Source of the DNA: Staphylococcus roterodami
Lineage (GTDB): Bacteria > Bacillota > Bacilli > Staphylococcales > Staphylococcaceae
Direction of reading: 5' to 3'
Length of the DNA: 64,000 nt
Assembly: GCA_022493055.1 (NCBI GenBank)
Contig: CP092781.1
Location: forward strand, 1,674,001-1,738,000
The number at the start of each line of letters is the position of its first letter. Within the stretch, counting starts at the first letter, position 1. This document shows positions 32,401 to 41,768 of this stretch, one piece after another. Under the pieces are notes generated by a model. The model saw only the letters and a list, made by a program, of their open reading frames with translations, was not told the origin of the DNA and searched no databases. A program made the position numbers and the translations under genes.

Positions 32401-32685
32401 TGATGAAAGTTGATATAAATCTTTTAAACCGTTATTGTTTTTGGCTAAAACAACTGTTTCTACAGTATTTAAGCCATTCGTCACATACAATGTCATACCA
32501 AAAATAGGTTTGATATTATTTGCAATGCATGCATCATAAAATTTAGGAAAACCATACAATACATTGGTGTCAGTAATGGCGAGTGCATCAACATTTTCAG
32601 ACACAGCAAGTCGAACGGCATCTTCTATTTTCAAACTTGAATTTAATAAATCATAGGCCGTATGAATATTTAAATATGTCACCAT
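29488..32685 (-). CDS. dnaE: DNA polymerase III alpha subunit DnaE
   Basis: Second replicative polymerase of Bacillota; extends RNA primers before handing over to PolC. 1065 residues, normal for staphylococcal DnaE. N-terminal PHP domain (1-~200; weakly conserved, HTAYDLLNSSLKIE), polymerase core with PGRGSSAGSLVSYLLGIT and the catalytic PDIDIDFEDTRREKV aspartates, fingers LYRPGPMEEIPTY and FPRAHAVSYSKIAYIMSY, helix-hairpin-helix, and a C-terminal OB fold (~900-980). It is followed by a strong terminator; nrnA lies 20 bases upstream, so the two are probably co-transcribed. Confidence 0.96.
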   Translation of the reverse strand: MVTYLNIHTAYDLLNSSLKIEDAVRLAVSENVDALAITDTNVLYGFPKFYDACIANNIKPIFGMTLYVTNGLNTVETVVLAKNNNGLKDLYQLSSEIKINAIDNVPFELLQRFSDNMVIIFKHVNEEHRDIIEVFESHDDTYLDHKSLPLNNKKHVWIQDICYQSRQDADTISALAAIRDNTKLDLIHDQEDFGMHFITENEIQQQNINQDYLIQADSIAQKCEAELNYHQSLLPQYQTPNNEPAKDYLWRILVERLKELELNNAKYQERLKYEYKVITNMRFEDYFLIVSDLIHFAKTNDVMVGPGRGSSAGSLVSYLLGITTIDPIKFNLLFERFLNPERVTMPDIDIDFEDTRREKVIQYVQQKYGELHVSGIVTFGHLLARAVARDVGRIMGFDEITLNEISSLIPHKLGITLNEAYQIEGFKKFVHRNHRHEKWFDICKKLEGLPRHTSTHAAGIIINDHPLYDYAPLTKGDTGLLTQWTMTEAERIGLLKIDFLGLRNLSIIHQIMSQVKKDLGIQIDIEKIPFDDKKVFELLSQGDTTGIFQLESDGVRNVLKKLNPEHFEDIVAVTSLYRPGPMEEIPTYITRRHDPSKVQYLHPDLEPILKNTYGVIIYQEQIMQIASTFANFSYGEADILRRAMSKKNRAVLESERQHFIEGAKENGYHENISKQIFDLILKFADYGFPRAHAVSYSKIAYIMSYLKVHFPNYFYANILSNVIGSEKKTAQMIDEAKKQGISILPPNINESHWFYKPSKDGIYLSIGTIKGVGYQSVKVIVDERYQNGKFKDFFDFARRIPKRVKTRKLLEALILVGAFDVFGKTRATLLQSIDQVLDSDLNLDQDGFLFDMLTPKQTYEEKEELSDTLISQYEKEYLGFYVSQHPVDKKFGTKQYLTIYKLTNAQNNKPILVQFDKIKQIRTKNGQNMAFFTLNDGITTLDGVMFPDQYKKFEHILSQNEMFIVSGKFDLRRQQRQLIINNLQTLKTFEEQKIVNANQIIIRNKENIQKFDEMILQTQKNPDDIALYFYDETTKQMTAIGYINQKSDMLNNFIQSFNPADIRLI

Positions 32686-32705
32686 GATTGAATGGCTCCT
32701 TTCTG

Positions 32706-33647
32706 TTAATTAATTTTTGTACGTAAAGCTTTAGCTAATTGCTCAAACTCGTCCCAATTATTTACCGAAACACCGGAAGCATTCGGATGTCCTCCGCCAC
32801 CAAAATCTTGAGCAACATCATTGATAACTAATTGACCTTTAGAACGTAATCGACATCTAATTTCAGTACCTTCATCGACTGCAAATACCCATATTTTCAA
32901 ACCTTTAATGTCAGCTATTGTATTGACAAACTGAGATGCCTCATTTGGCTGAATACCAAATTCTTCAAGTACTTCTTGCGTAATTTTAACTTGACAAAAA
33001 CCATCTGACATTAATTCAAAATGTTGTAAAACATAGCCTTGGAATGGCAACATTTTCGGATCTTTTTCCATCATTTTATTTAATAAAGCATTATGATCAA
33101 TATTATGACTAATTAATTTACCTGCAATTTCCATCGTATGTTCTGAAGTATTATTAAATAAGAAACGTCCTGTATCACCAACGATTCCAAGATATAATAC
33201 GCTGGCAATATCTTTATTAATGATAGCATCGTCATTAAAATGCGAAATTAAATCACAAATAATTTCACTCGTTGATGAAGCATTCGTATTAACATAGTTA
33301 ATATCACCATATTGATCTATGGCTGGGTGGTGGTCAATTTTTATCAATTTATTGCCTAATTCATAACGATTGTCGTCTATGCGTGGTGCGTTAGCAGTAT
33401 CACAAACAATAACTAATGCTTCTTGATATGTTGAATCATCAATTATATCTAATTGACCGATAAAACTTAATGATGGTTCTGGCTCACCGACAGCATAAAT
33501 GCGTTTTTGTGGGAATTTTTGTTGTAAATAATATTTCAAGCCTAATTGTGATCCATATGCATCAGGATCAGGTCTAACATGTCTGTGTATAATAACCGTG
33601 TCGTTTTCTTCGACACATTTCATAATTTCATTCATAGTGTTAATCAT
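32706..33647 (-). CDS. nrnA: DHH-family oligoribonuclease / pAp phosphatase (NrnA type)
   Basis: Degrades short oligonucleotides and 3'-phosphoadenosine 5'-phosphate. 313 residues. Metal-binding motifs [28 protein letters not shown] and GDTGRF; DHHA1 domain ends with [11 protein letters not shown] chose ATG 33647: the upstream ATG at 33653 would sit too close to the AAAGGGAGA ribosome site. The neighbourhood with dnaE is conserved in Bacillota. Confidence 0.9.
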   Translation of the reverse strand: MINTMNEIMKCVEENDTVIIHRHVRPDPDAYGSQLGLKYYLQQKFPQKRIYAVGEPEPSLSFIGQLDIIDDSTYQEALVIVCDTANAPRIDDNRYELGNKLIKIDHHPAIDQYGDINYVNTNASSTSEIICDLISHFNDDAIINKDIASVLYLGIVGDTGRFLFNNTSEHTMEIAGKLISHNIDHNALLNKMMEKDPKMLPFQGYVLQHFELMSDGFCQVKITQEVLEEFGIQPNEASQFVNTIADIKGLKIWVFAVDEGTEIRCRLRSKGQLVINDVAQDFGGGGHPNASGVSVNNWDEFEQLAKALRTKIN

Positions 33648-33852
33648 TTTCATTCTCCCTTTTTCTAGAAAAGTTAATTCGCAGTATGCAGAATAAGTAT
33701 CATTGATTTTCATAAAAATCATAAACCACTGCCCGATTTATATATTATGTTGTAGTACTTTCAATATACGTCTAATTCATTTTCAATATTTTTATTATTG
33801 TTGATTTTATACTTATTGGCTTTCTATTTTACTTCTTACATAGCTAACTTCT
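33648..33852. other. Spacer between nrnA and the STAR repeat
   Basis: About 200 A+T-rich bases with no gene. It should contain the nrnA-dnaE promoter; none is obvious. Confidence 0.4.
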
Positions 33853-33853
33853 A

Positions 33854-34048
33854 TGTTGGGGCTCTCTCCCCAACTTGCACATTATCGTAAAAATTATCTT
33901 TTGTTAATTTTTCTTTGTTGGGGCCCCGCCAACTGGCACATTTTCGCAAATATTAGCTATCGCTAATTTTTCTTTGTTGGGGCCCCACCCCAACTGGCAC
34001 ATTTTCGCAAATATTAGCTATCGCTAATTTTCCTATGTTGGGGCCCCC
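33854..34048. repeat. STAR element, four tandem copies
   Basis: TGTTGGGG followed by a GCCCC-rich core recurs at 33854, 33916, 33975 and 34036, spaced 62, 59 and 61 bases. The core resembles the published Staphylococcus aureus repeat (STAR) signature. Copies 2 and 3 share the intervening GGCACATTTTCGCAAATATT. The last copy ends two bases from the stop codon of the next gene. G+C-rich palindromic cores stand out from the host background. Confidence 0.88.
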
Positions 34049-34050
34049 GC

Positions 34051-35349
34051 CTACACTTCTTCGAACATTTGGCATATGACGAGGGCGCTAGCTACTTTAT
34101 CGTTGTGGCTATGCATGGTTACTTCTATTTTGGCGAAGTTTCTTCCTACGTCTAGTATTCCGAAATCAACTGTGATATGTGATTCTATTGGTACTGTTTT
34201 TATATATACAATATTTAGGTTTTCTATCATTACGTTACCTTTTTTGTATTTACGCATTTCATATTGTATTGTTTCTTCTATAATACTTACAAATGCAGCT
34301 TTACTTACCGTTCCATAATGGTTTATTAAAAGTGGTGAAACTTCAACTGTAATTCCTTCTTGATTCATTGTTATATACTTAGCAATTTGGTCATTAATTG
34401 TTTCGCCCATTTGTGGCTGTCTTCCTAGTAACTGCATAGACTTTAAAACATCTTGTCGATTGATTACACCAACTGTCTTTTTATTACTTGAAACTACAGG
34501 AATTAATTCTATACCTTCCCAAATCATCATGTGTGCACAACTAGCAACTGTGCTCAAGGCATTTACATAAATTGGATTACGTGTCATCACTTTATCTATT
34601 TCATCTTCATCTTTCGTATTAATCATTTCTCTACTAGTCACAATTCCAACTAATTTGTATGACTCATTAACAACAGGAAATCTCGTATGTCCAGTACGAT
34701 TTGCCATCTTCTTATAATCTGCTATTTTCATCGTATCAAATAAAACGGACAATTCATCTAAAGGTGTCATGATATCTTGTACTATTAAGATATCTTTTCG
34801 TATTTTTTGATTATACAGTGCTTTATTAATAATATTTGCAACTAAAAAAGTATCATAACTTGAAGATAAAACAGGCAAATCATGTTCATTTGCAAAATTA
34901 ATAACTTTACTCGAAGGTTTAAATCCACCAGTTATTAATATAGCTGTCCCCCTTGTCAAAGCTTCAATTTGTACATCTTCACGATTCCCAACTATTAGTA
35001 ACGTTTTCGGTCCAATATATTTTAAAATATCTTTTAGTTCCGTTGCGCCAATTGCAAATTTTGACACCATTTTCGTGATACCTTTATTGCCACCTAAAAC
35101 TTGGCCATCAATGATATTTACAATTTCATTAAATGTTAAGTGTTCAATTTCATTTCGATTACGCTTTTCTATACGAACTGTACCAACACGATCTATCGTT
35201 GCAACCATTCCCATTTTATCTGCATCTTTAATTGCTCGATAAGCCGTTCCCTCAGATACATTCAAAAATTTGGCAATTTTGCGTACCGAAATTTTAGAAC
35301 CTATGGATAACGATTCAATATAATCTAAAATTTGTTCATGTTTTGTCAT
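34051..35349 (-). CDS. DRTGG/CBS-domain regulatory protein (YtoI-like)
   Basis: 432 residues with four modules: N-terminal helix-turn-helix (1-~60; SVRKIAKFLNVSEGTAYRAIK), a DRTGG-type domain (~70-185), paired CBS domains (~195-310; HTRFPVVNESYKLVGIV and IELIPVVSSNKKTVGVI) and a C-terminal hot-dog fold (~320-432; EVSPLLINHYGTVSKAAFVSI). This is the Bacillus YtoI architecture. CBS pairs usually sense adenine nucleotides and the hot-dog fold may bind an acyl-CoA-like ligand; targets are unknown. Stop codon abuts the STAR repeat. Confidence 0.8.
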   Translation of the reverse strand: MTKHEQILDYIESLSIGSKISVRKIAKFLNVSEGTAYRAIKDADKMGMVATIDRVGTVRIEKRNRNEIEHLTFNEIVNIIDGQVLGGNKGITKMVSKFAIGATELKDILKYIGPKTLLIVGNREDVQIEALTRGTAILITGGFKPSSKVINFANEHDLPVLSSSYDTFLVANIINKALYNQKIRKDILIVQDIMTPLDELSVLFDTMKIADYKKMANRTGHTRFPVVNESYKLVGIVTSREMINTKDEDEIDKVMTRNPIYVNALSTVASCAHMMIWEGIELIPVVSSNKKTVGVINRQDVLKSMQLLGRQPQMGETINDQIAKYITMNQEGITVEVSPLLINHYGTVSKAAFVSIIEETIQYEMRKYKKGNVMIENLNIVYIKTVPIESHITVDFGILDVGRNFAKIEVTMHSHNDKVASALVICQMFEEV

Positions 35350-35553
35350 TCTTAACCTCTTCTTTTGGAACAGTATTAACTATATTATAACTTTATTTTG
35401 AATAAAAAGCATTGAAGTGAAATGAATAAATCAATGTTTAAGCTATTTTATTTTTTCAAATTAAACAACATAGACAAAGATAGTAAAATCTTTAATTTTA
35501 AATGGAAAAATCCATTATTATTTATTAGAATGTAAGTGAGGAGGGATGTACTA

Positions 35554-35967
35554 ATGTATAAAAATATATTACTTGGTGTAGACACTCAACTTAAAAATGA
35601 AAAAGCACTAAAAGAAGTGTCTAAATTAGCCGGCGAAGGTACAGTAGTCACAATTTTAAATGCAATTAGCGAACAAGATGCCCAAGCATCAATTAAAGCT
35701 GGTGTACATTTAAACAAACTTACTGAAGACCGAAGCAAAAGATTAGAAAAAACACGTAAAACTTTAGAAGATTATGGCATTGACTATGACCAAATTATTG
35801 TTCGCGGAAATGCAAAAGAAGAACTTTTAAAGCATGCGAATAGCGGTAAATATGAAATTGTCGTTTTAAGTAACCGCAAAGCAGAAGATAAGAAAAAATT
35901 TGTACTTGGAAGTGTCAGTCATAAAGTGGCTAAACGTGCAACTATCCCTGTTTTAATTGTTAAATAA
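35554..35967 (+). CDS. Universal stress protein (UspA family), first copy
   Basis: 137 residues of the UspA fold with an N-terminal ILLGVDTQ strand and the C-terminal VLGSVSHKVAKRATIPVLIVK signature; nucleotide-binding G-x2-G-x9-G(S/T) is only partly kept (VLSNRKAEDKKKFVLGSVS), so it may not bind ATP. I chose ATG 35554 with GAGGAGGG upstream rather than the ATG at 35536. It stands alone, divergent from the YtoI-like gene. Exact role unknown. Confidence 0.85.
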   Translation: MYKNILLGVDTQLKNEKALKEVSKLAGEGTVVTILNAISEQDAQASIKAGVHLNKLTEDRSKRLEKTRKTLEDYGIDYDQIIVRGNAKEELLKHANSGKYEIVVLSNRKAEDKKKFVLGSVSHKVAKRATIPVLIVK

Positions 35968-35974
35968 TCATTTT

Positions 35975-36066
35975 ATCCAGAATTATTTACATCTTAACGT
36001 TATGCTATTGACTCAAAAATACGAATCGCAATAGTAAATGTTAAGCATGATGATTCTGGATTTTTA
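35975..36066 (+). terminator. Long imperfect hairpin ending in T run
   Basis: Outer arms ATCCAGAAT and ATTCTGGAT, inner pairing CTTAAC...CTATTG with CAATAG...GTTAAG, then TTTTTATTTT, seven bases after the stop. Terminates the usp gene; its length is unusual. Confidence 0.7.
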
Positions 36067-36146
36067 TTTTCAAAAATTGTTTATTGGTTATAATACATCT
36101 AACTAAAATCACTTAATAACAATGAAATCAAATGAATTAAGACAAA

Positions 36147-36204
36147 TAAAAAACACTTGTTAATGTCATGTACCCAAAAACACATACATCAATTAACAAG
36201 TGTT
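36147..36204 (-). terminator. Terminator of the metallo-hydrolase gene
   Basis: Perfect arms ACACTTGTTAA and TTAACAAGTGT with a roughly 29-base loop, followed by TTTTTTATTTG on the minus strand. Confidence 0.75.
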
Positions 36205-36235
36205 TGTTTTAATTTAATGTTTATTAAATTCCATT

Positions 36236-36925
36236 TTAAAACTGAACAGCTTCACCAGGTTTTAAAATTTGCACGTCCCCTACATTAACGGCATCTTTAA
36301 ATTGTTGTGGATCTTGTTCAATTAGTGGGAATGTATCATAATGAATCGGCACAGAAATTTTCGGCTTAATAAATTCATTTATAGCATAACTCGCATCATC
36401 AATACCCATCGTAAAATTATCTCCAATTGGCACAAAACATACATCAACAGGATGACGTTTTGCTATTAATGACATATCACTAAATAGACCAGTATCACCA
36501 GTATGATAAATTGTTTTTCCTTCTACTTCTAAAATAATCCCCATCGGCATGCCTAAATAAACTGGAATACCATTTTCATGCGTAAAACTTGAACTATGAA
36601 AGGCTTGAACAAACTTAACACTGCCAAAGTCTAAATTTGCTTTACCTCCAATATTCATACCATGTACATTTTCAACTCCATGATATGAAGAAAGATAATC
36701 AGCCATTTCAGCACTTCCAACTACAGTCGCTCCAGTTTTCTTTGCCAATTCAACAACATCGCCAAAGTGGTCAAAGTGCCCGTGCGTTAATATAATATAG
36801 TCTAATTGTAATGCTTCAATAGTTAAATCAGACTTCGGATTATTTGAAATAAATGGATCAACTATGACTTTTTTGCCGTTCCCTTCAAAATAAATCGTTG
36901 ATTGACCATGAAATGATAACTTCAT
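36236..36925 (-). CDS. Metal-dependent hydrolase, UPF0173 family (YtkL-like)
   Basis: 229-residue metallo-beta-lactamase fold. Zinc-site motif THGHFDHFG (HxHxDH) near residue 50, further ligands in [10 protein letters not shown] and a C-terminal His (PIHYDTFP). The UPF0173 family has no firmly assigned substrate. TAGGAGG-type ribosome site precedes the ATG. It is divergent from the peptidase gene at 37100. Confidence 0.9.
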   Translation of the reverse strand: MKLSFHGQSTIYFEGNGKKVIVDPFISNNPKSDLTIEALQLDYIILTHGHFDHFGDVVELAKKTGATVVGSAEMADYLSSYHGVENVHGMNIGGKANLDFGSVKFVQAFHSSSFTHENGIPVYLGMPMGIILEVEGKTIYHTGDTGLFSDMSLIAKRHPVDVCFVPIGDNFTMGIDDASYAINEFIKPKISVPIHYDTFPLIEQDPQQFKDAVNVGDVQILKPGEAVQF

Positions 36926-37099
36926 TTAAGTATCCTCCTATCAATTTCTTTATGATTCTTGTACCCTTTTGCTCCTTCATTATAACAAATTCTTTAATTT
37001 TAAAAATTGAAATCATCTAAAATGATACACCTTGATTTTGAAATATGAAAAAAATTGGCATAGAATAAAAGTAATATCATGTTGAGGAGTGTTTATAAA

Positions 37100-38155
37100 A
37101 TGACAAATATATCAAAAATTATCGACGAATTAAACAATCAACATGCTGATGCAGCATGGATTACGACGCCTCTGAATGTATTCTACTTTACAGGTTATCG
37201 AAGTGAACCACATGAAAGACTATTTGCATTATTGATTAAAAAAGACGGTACACAAGTACTGTTTTGTCCTAAAATGGAAGTCGAAGAAGTAAAAGCTTCA
37301 CCATTTATAGGTGAAATCGTTGGATATTTAGACACAGAAAATCCATTTTCACTTTATCCACAAACAATTAATAAACTACTAATAGAAAGTGAACATTTAA
37401 CAGTTGCACGTCAAAAACAATTAATCTCAGGTTTCAATGTCGCTTCATTCGGAGATATTGATTTAACAATTAAACATTTGAGAAATATTAAATCTGAAGA
37501 TGAAATTGAAAAAATTCGTAAAGCTGCTGAACTAGCAGATAAATGCATCGAAATCGGAGTATCTTACTTGAAAGAAGGTGTCACTGAGCGAGAAGTCGTA
37601 AACCATATTGAACAAACGATTAAACAATATGGTGTAAATGAAATGAGTTTCGACACTATGGTTCTATTTGGCGATCATGCTGCATCACCTCATGGCACAC
37701 CAGGAAATCGTAAATTACAGCACAATGAATATGTATTATTTGATTTAGGTGTAATTTACGAACACTATTGTAGCGATATGACACGTACGGTTAAATTTGG
37801 CGAACCAAGTCAAGAAGCACAAACGATTTATAACATTGTGTTAGAAGCAGAAACGTCTGCTATAAAAGCTATTAAACCAGGTATAGCCTTAAAAGATATT
37901 GATCACATCGCAAGAAATATCATTTCAGAAAATGGTTATGGTGACTATTTCCCACATCGCTTAGGCCATGGACTAGGTTTACAAGAACATGAATACCAAG
38001 ATGTATCAAGTACAAATACTAACTTATTAGAAGCTGGCATGGTAATTACAATTGAACCAGGTATTTATGTCCCAAATGTGGCAGGCGTGCGTATTGAAGA
38101 TGATATTCTTGTTACTGAAAATGGATATGAAGTATTAACAAAATACGATAAATAA
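37100..38155 (+). CDS. Xaa-Pro dipeptidase / M24 metallopeptidase
   Basis: Cytoplasmic aminopeptidase cleaving dipeptides with C-terminal proline, 351 residues. N-terminal creatinase-like domain (~1-125) and pita-bread catalytic domain with the metal ligands visible in [18 protein letters not shown] (two Asp), [13 protein letters not shown] (His), TIEPGIYV (Glu) and [10 protein letters not shown] (Glu). I chose ATG 37100 with GAGGAG upstream; the ATG at 37079 overlaps the promoter. PepQ-like; exact specificity not readable. Confidence 0.88.
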   Translation: MTNISKIIDELNNQHADAAWITTPLNVFYFTGYRSEPHERLFALLIKKDGTQVLFCPKMEVEEVKASPFIGEIVGYLDTENPFSLYPQTINKLLIESEHLTVARQKQLISGFNVASFGDIDLTIKHLRNIKSEDEIEKIRKAAELADKCIEIGVSYLKEGVTEREVVNHIEQTIKQYGVNEMSFDTMVLFGDHAASPHGTPGNRKLQHNEYVLFDLGVIYEHYCSDMTRTVKFGEPSQEAQTIYNIVLEAETSAIKAIKPGIALKDIDHIARNIISENGYGDYFPHRLGHGLGLQEHEYQDVSSTNTNLLEAGMVITIEPGIYVPNVAGVRIEDDILVTENGYEVLTKYDK

Positions 38156-38175
38156 TCTTCTAATTACTTTAAGAA

Positions 38176-38274
38176 AAAAGCTAGAAACTGACGTAAAGAA
38201 TCCAGTGATGATGTATATATGACATATACATAAACATCCTAAGTTCAATTACAGGTCGTTTCTAGCTTTTAATT
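38176..38274 (+). terminator. Terminator with nested hairpin after the peptidase gene
   Basis: Perfect arms AAAAGCTAGAAAC and GTTTCTAGCTTTT enclosing about 70 bases that contain a second hairpin (ATGTATAT/ATATACAT type near 38210-38231). Ends in a T-rich tail. Confidence 0.7.
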
Positions 38275-38362
38275 TATCATTATTTAATTATCAATTACCA
38301 AGGTGATTTAAGTATCATTCTTTAAATAGTATAGACACATTCCCTTTTCATTGATTCATTTT

Positions 38363-39481
38363 TTATAATCGTAACGCTTCTTCAACAGTTTTATACTCTA
38401 TGCCAAAAGCATCTGCAACACCTTTATTTGTTACATGACCTTTGTAAGTATTTAACCCTAATGATAAAGGCTGATTTGATTTAAATGCTTCTCTAAAACC
38501 TTTATTAGCTAACATCAATGCATATGGTAATGTTGCATTGTTTAAAGCTAATGTTGATGTACGTGGTACAGCCCCAGGCATATTTGCAACTGCATAATGA
38601 ACTACACCATGTTTTATATAAGTTGGATCATCGTGTGTTGTAATTTTATCTGTCGTTTCAAAAATGCCACCTTGATCTATTGCTATATCAATAACAACTG
38701 ACCCATTTTTCATTTGTTTAATCATATCTTCAGTTACTAGACGTGGTGCTTTGGCACCTGGAATTAATACAGCACCTATTACTAAATCACTATCTTTTAC
38801 ATATAATTCAATATTCAATGGATTAGACATAATCGTATGTACGCGACCATCAAATAAATCATCTAATTGTTGTAAACGCTTTGGATTAACATCTAAAATT
38901 GTAACATCTGCACCTAGTCCTAGTGCAATTTTAGCTGCATTTGTCCCAGCTTGACCACCGCCAATAATTGTCACTTTACCTTTCGGAACGCCTGGGACAC
39001 CACCAAGTAAAATCCCCATGCCTCCATTAAGTTTTTGTAAAAATTCTGCACCAACTTGTGCTGACATTCTACCAGCAACTTCACTCATTGGCGATAATAA
39101 TGGTAAAGAGCGATCTGGCAATTGTACTGTTTCATATGCAATACTAATAACCTTTTTATCAATTAATGCCTGCGTTAATTTTTCTTCATTTGCTAGATGA
39201 AGATATGTGAATAACACAAGCCCTTCTTTAAAATATGGAAATTCAGATTCAAGCGGCTCTTTAACTTTAATGACCATGTCCACATCCCAAACTTTCGCTT
39301 GTTCTGCAACGATATCAGCACCCGCTTCTTTGTAATCTATATCTTCAAAGAATGATCCTGCACCGGCATTTGTTTCAACCAATACAGTATGTCCACTTTC
39401 AACTAAAGCATGCACACCACTTGGTGACAAACCTACTCGATTTTCATTATTTTTAATCTCCCTTGGTATACCAATTTTCAT
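38363..39481 (-). CDS. ald: Alanine dehydrogenase
   Basis: NAD-dependent interconversion of L-alanine and pyruvate plus ammonia. 372 residues. N-terminal [20 protein letters not shown], the NAD-binding [20 protein letters not shown] and active-site His/Lys/Asp region ([10 protein letters not shown]...; [14 protein letters not shown]). I chose ATG 39481 with GGAGGTGG upstream; the longer open frame to 39616 crosses the promoter. A perfect cre box lies 37 bases upstream, so glucose should repress it. S. aureus has a second paralogue elsewhere. Confidence 0.95.
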   Translation of the reverse strand: MKIGIPREIKNNENRVGLSPSGVHALVESGHTVLVETNAGAGSFFEDIDYKEAGADIVAEQAKVWDVDMVIKVKEPLESEFPYFKEGLVLFTYLHLANEEKLTQALIDKKVISIAYETVQLPDRSLPLLSPMSEVAGRMSAQVGAEFLQKLNGGMGILLGGVPGVPKGKVTIIGGGQAGTNAAKIALGLGADVTILDVNPKRLQQLDDLFDGRVHTIMSNPLNIELYVKDSDLVIGAVLIPGAKAPRLVTEDMIKQMKNGSVVIDIAIDQGGIFETTDKITTHDDPTYIKHGVVHYAVANMPGAVPRTSTLALNNATLPYALMLANKGFREAFKSNQPLSLGLNTYKGHVTNKGVADAFGIEYKTVEEALRL

Positions 39482-39517
39482 ACCATCCACCTCCATAATC
39501 ATCTTAACGCGAACGTT

Positions 39518-39533
39518 TTGAAAGCGCAAACAA
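39518..39533. promoter_or_regulatory. cre box between ald and usp
   Basis: TTGAAAGCGCAAACAA matches every position of the CcpA consensus WTGNAANCGNWNNCW. It sits in the 140-base gap between divergent ald and usp, close to ald. Confidence 0.72.
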
Positions 39534-39621
39534 AAATCCACAAAATTGTAAAGGTTATTACACTGACTTTTCCGAAAATTGTGGTAAAATAAAAGTAAGA
39601 AAGAACAAGGAGGCACTTACT

Positions 39622-40122
39622 ATGATTACTTACAAAAATATTTTAATCGCAGTTGACGGTTCACATGAAGCGGAATGGGCATTTAACAGAGCAGTTGGTG
39701 TTGCTAAACGTAACGATGCGAAGTTAACAATTGTGAATGTAATTGATTCAAGAACATATTCTTCATATGAAGTTTATGATGCTCAATTTACTGAGAAATC
39801 TAAGCATTTTGCAGAAGAATTATTAAATGGTTATAAAGAAGTAGCAACTAACGCTGGTGTTAAAGATGTAGAAACACGTCTAGAGTTTGGTTCTCCTAAA
39901 TCTATCATTCCTAAAAAGCTTGCACATGAAATTAATGCAGACTTAATTATGAGTGGTACATCAGGTTTAAATGCTGTTGAAAGATTTATTGTTGGTTCTG
40001 TATCTGAATCAATCGTACGACATGCACCATGTGATGTTTTAGTTGTACGTACTGAAGAATTACCTGCAGACTTTGAACCACAAGTTGCAACAACACAACT
40101 ACGTGAAAAATATCAAAATTAA
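39622..40122 (+). CDS. Universal stress protein (UspA family), second copy
   Basis: 166 residues. ILIAVDGSHEAEWAF at the N-terminus and the complete ATP-binding signature GTSGLNAVERFIVGSVSESIVRH, so this copy should bind ATP, unlike the paralogue at 35554. AAGGAGG lies eight bases before the ATG. It is upstream neighbour of ackA in the uninterrupted chromosome, and convergent with the transposon's int gene. Function is a general stress/growth-arrest role in the family. Confidence 0.9.
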   Translation: MITYKNILIAVDGSHEAEWAFNRAVGVAKRNDAKLTIVNVIDSRTYSSYEVYDAQFTEKSKHFAEELLNGYKEVATNAGVKDVETRLEFGSPKSIIPKKLAHEINADLIMSGTSGLNAVERFIVGSVSESIVRHAPCDVLVVRTEELPADFEPQVATTQLREKYQN

Positions 40123-40185
40123 ATATAACTGATTATATAGTATATTCAAGGTAATATTGCCATACAATAGCTATTTAATCGCTTT

Positions 40186-40226
40186 GAACCAGGTGGAAGT
40201 TTCATTTCACTTGGTTCTTTTTCATT
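40186..40226 (+). terminator. usp terminator
   Basis: Hairpin GAACCAGGTGGAA / TTTCACTTGGTTC followed by TTTTTCATTTT. It remains intact, 70 bases before the transposon insertion point. Confidence 0.88.
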
Positions 40227-40290
40227 TTATCGAAATTGAAACTTTTCATAAATTTCCTTCACTCATTTACGTTCATAAATTATTATTTTT

Positions 40291-40296
40291 AATAAA
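40291..40296. other. Coupling sequence at the int-side junction
   Basis: AATAAA between the host T5 tract (TATTATTTTT, 40281-40290) and the element end beginning AACAAAGTATAAATT. Tn916 family insertions are flanked by 6-base coupling sequences, one from the old site and one from the new. Confidence 0.6.
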
Positions 40297-40436
40297 AACA
40301 AAGTATAAATTTCTAATTATCTTTTTATATTTTCTTAAATGCTCGTAAAGCCTTATTCTATGTGCTTTCGAGTATTTTTACTGTAGGAAGATACTTCACG
40401 TTTCTTTGCATATTTCCTCATGTCTTAGCTGTCAGA

Positions 40437-40458
40437 AGTGGTAAATAAGTAGTAAATT
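40437..40458. repeat. DR-2 arm sites for Int, int-side end
   Basis: Tandem 11-base repeats AGTGGTAAATA and AGTAGTAAATT. These match the DR-2 sites bound by the N-terminal domain of Tn916 integrase and are mirrored by perfect copies at 58233-58254. Confidence 0.75.
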
Positions 40459-40469
40459 CATTTGTACTA

Positions 40470-41687
40470 CTAAGCAACAAGACGCTCCTGTTGCTTCTCT
40501 TTATTCAAGCGTTTCATTTCTGCCATTGCAGAATCGAATGTTGCATGTGCGTAATAGTTCAGCGTCATGGCTATATTAGCATGTCCCATAATGTACTGTA
40601 ATGCCTTTGGATTCATTCCTGCATTTGCATAGTTGGTACAGAATGTATGTCGCAAACTATGTGGAGTGATGTGTGGCAATTTATCCTCGTTATACTTATT
40701 GTATTTCTTAACAAGACCTTTCATCATGCCGTTGTAATCACTTGCCACTTTTGGATAGTTCTTTCTATTAAGAAAGAGGAAATCACTATATCCATCAATC
40801 TCAACACGCTTATCATTCTTTCGATTCGCTAACACTCGCTTAAATGCTTGATAGGCTTCTTCAACCATAGGAACTTGACGTTCGCCACTTTTGGTCTTTG
40901 GTGTTTCAATGTAGTACCCAATTTCAGTATCTCTCAATAGCTGATGGTCTATATTGACAAGACGATTCTCAAAATCTAAATCTGGAAGTGTCAAACCACC
41001 AAACTCTGAAATACGAAGACCTGTTTTTAAGAGTATCAGAATTTCATCATAATTTTTGCTGTAGGTTTTATCAGCTTTTGCAAAGGCTAACAGTTTTTCT
41101 TCCTGTTCTTCTGTTAGTACGGTCTTAGGGACAGTATCATCATCAAGAACTGCTTTCAGTTGAAAGTCAAATGGATTCTTCCGAACACAATCATCTTGTA
41201 TAGCAATATAGAATGAAGCCTTTAAAGAACGTTTGTAGTTATTGATGGTTTGATAAGCATAACCATTTTCACTCATTCTAATAGCCCATTCTTTAGCGTC
41301 TGATGGCTTAATACTGTCAATACTTCTTACACCTAACTTGTCTTTCTTCAAAATATCCATAAGATATTTGCGTCCAGTTTCAGTGTTTTTTCTAACCTTT
41401 GGTCTTTGAGCGTTCTGTTTTGCGTAAAGCTGGCAGAGTGTCATTTTCTTTCCTACAACATCAATACCATCATGAATGTCTTTCTGTAACTCTGCGATTT
41501 TCTCTCTAAGTGAGATACAATCACGCTTTCCTGCTGGTACTCGGTCTGTAGCCACAAGTTTCCACGAGTAAACAAATTGCGGTTCTCCAAATGAATCTAT
41601 ATATTTGTATAAGTATCTTCCGTCTTTTCGTTGGCTCTCTCCAGTCTTTAAGATTCGACCTTTATTGTCACGTCTTTTTTCTGACAT
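40470..41687 (-). CDS. int: Tn916 integrase (tyrosine recombinase)
   Basis: Catalyses excision and integration of the element. 405 residues. N-terminal arm-binding domain (1-~80), core-binding domain (~80-175) and catalytic domain with the Arg of TGLRISEFG, HSLRHTF (His, Arg) and HANIAMTLNYYAH, whose Tyr is the nucleophile (Tyr379 in published work). Sequence reads as the Tn916 form rather than the Tn5801 type. It follows xis and is expressed mainly after read-through from tet(M)/orf7-orf8. Confidence 0.96.
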   Translation of the reverse strand: MSEKRRDNKGRILKTGESQRKDGRYLYKYIDSFGEPQFVYSWKLVATDRVPAGKRDCISLREKIAELQKDIHDGIDVVGKKMTLCQLYAKQNAQRPKVRKNTETGRKYLMDILKKDKLGVRSIDSIKPSDAKEWAIRMSENGYAYQTINNYKRSLKASFYIAIQDDCVRKNPFDFQLKAVLDDDTVPKTVLTEEQEEKLLAFAKADKTYSKNYDEILILLKTGLRISEFGGLTLPDLDFENRLVNIDHQLLRDTEIGYYIETPKTKSGERQVPMVEEAYQAFKRVLANRKNDKRVEIDGYSDFLFLNRKNYPKVASDYNGMMKGLVKKYNKYNEDKLPHITPHSLRHTFCTNYANAGMNPKALQYIMGHANIAMTLNYYAHATFDSAMAEMKRLNKEKQQERLVA

Positions 41688-41768
41688 GGCATTTGCTCCT
41701 TTCCTTTATGGAAAGAGCCTTGATACGACTTAATACTATTTTATCATATACAAGACCCTTTGGCGACG

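Noticed and set aside
33854..34048. CRISPR array
   Set aside because: The repeats are about 60-base tandem units with G+C-rich cores and near-identical spacers; no cas genes are nearby. The pattern is that of STAR.
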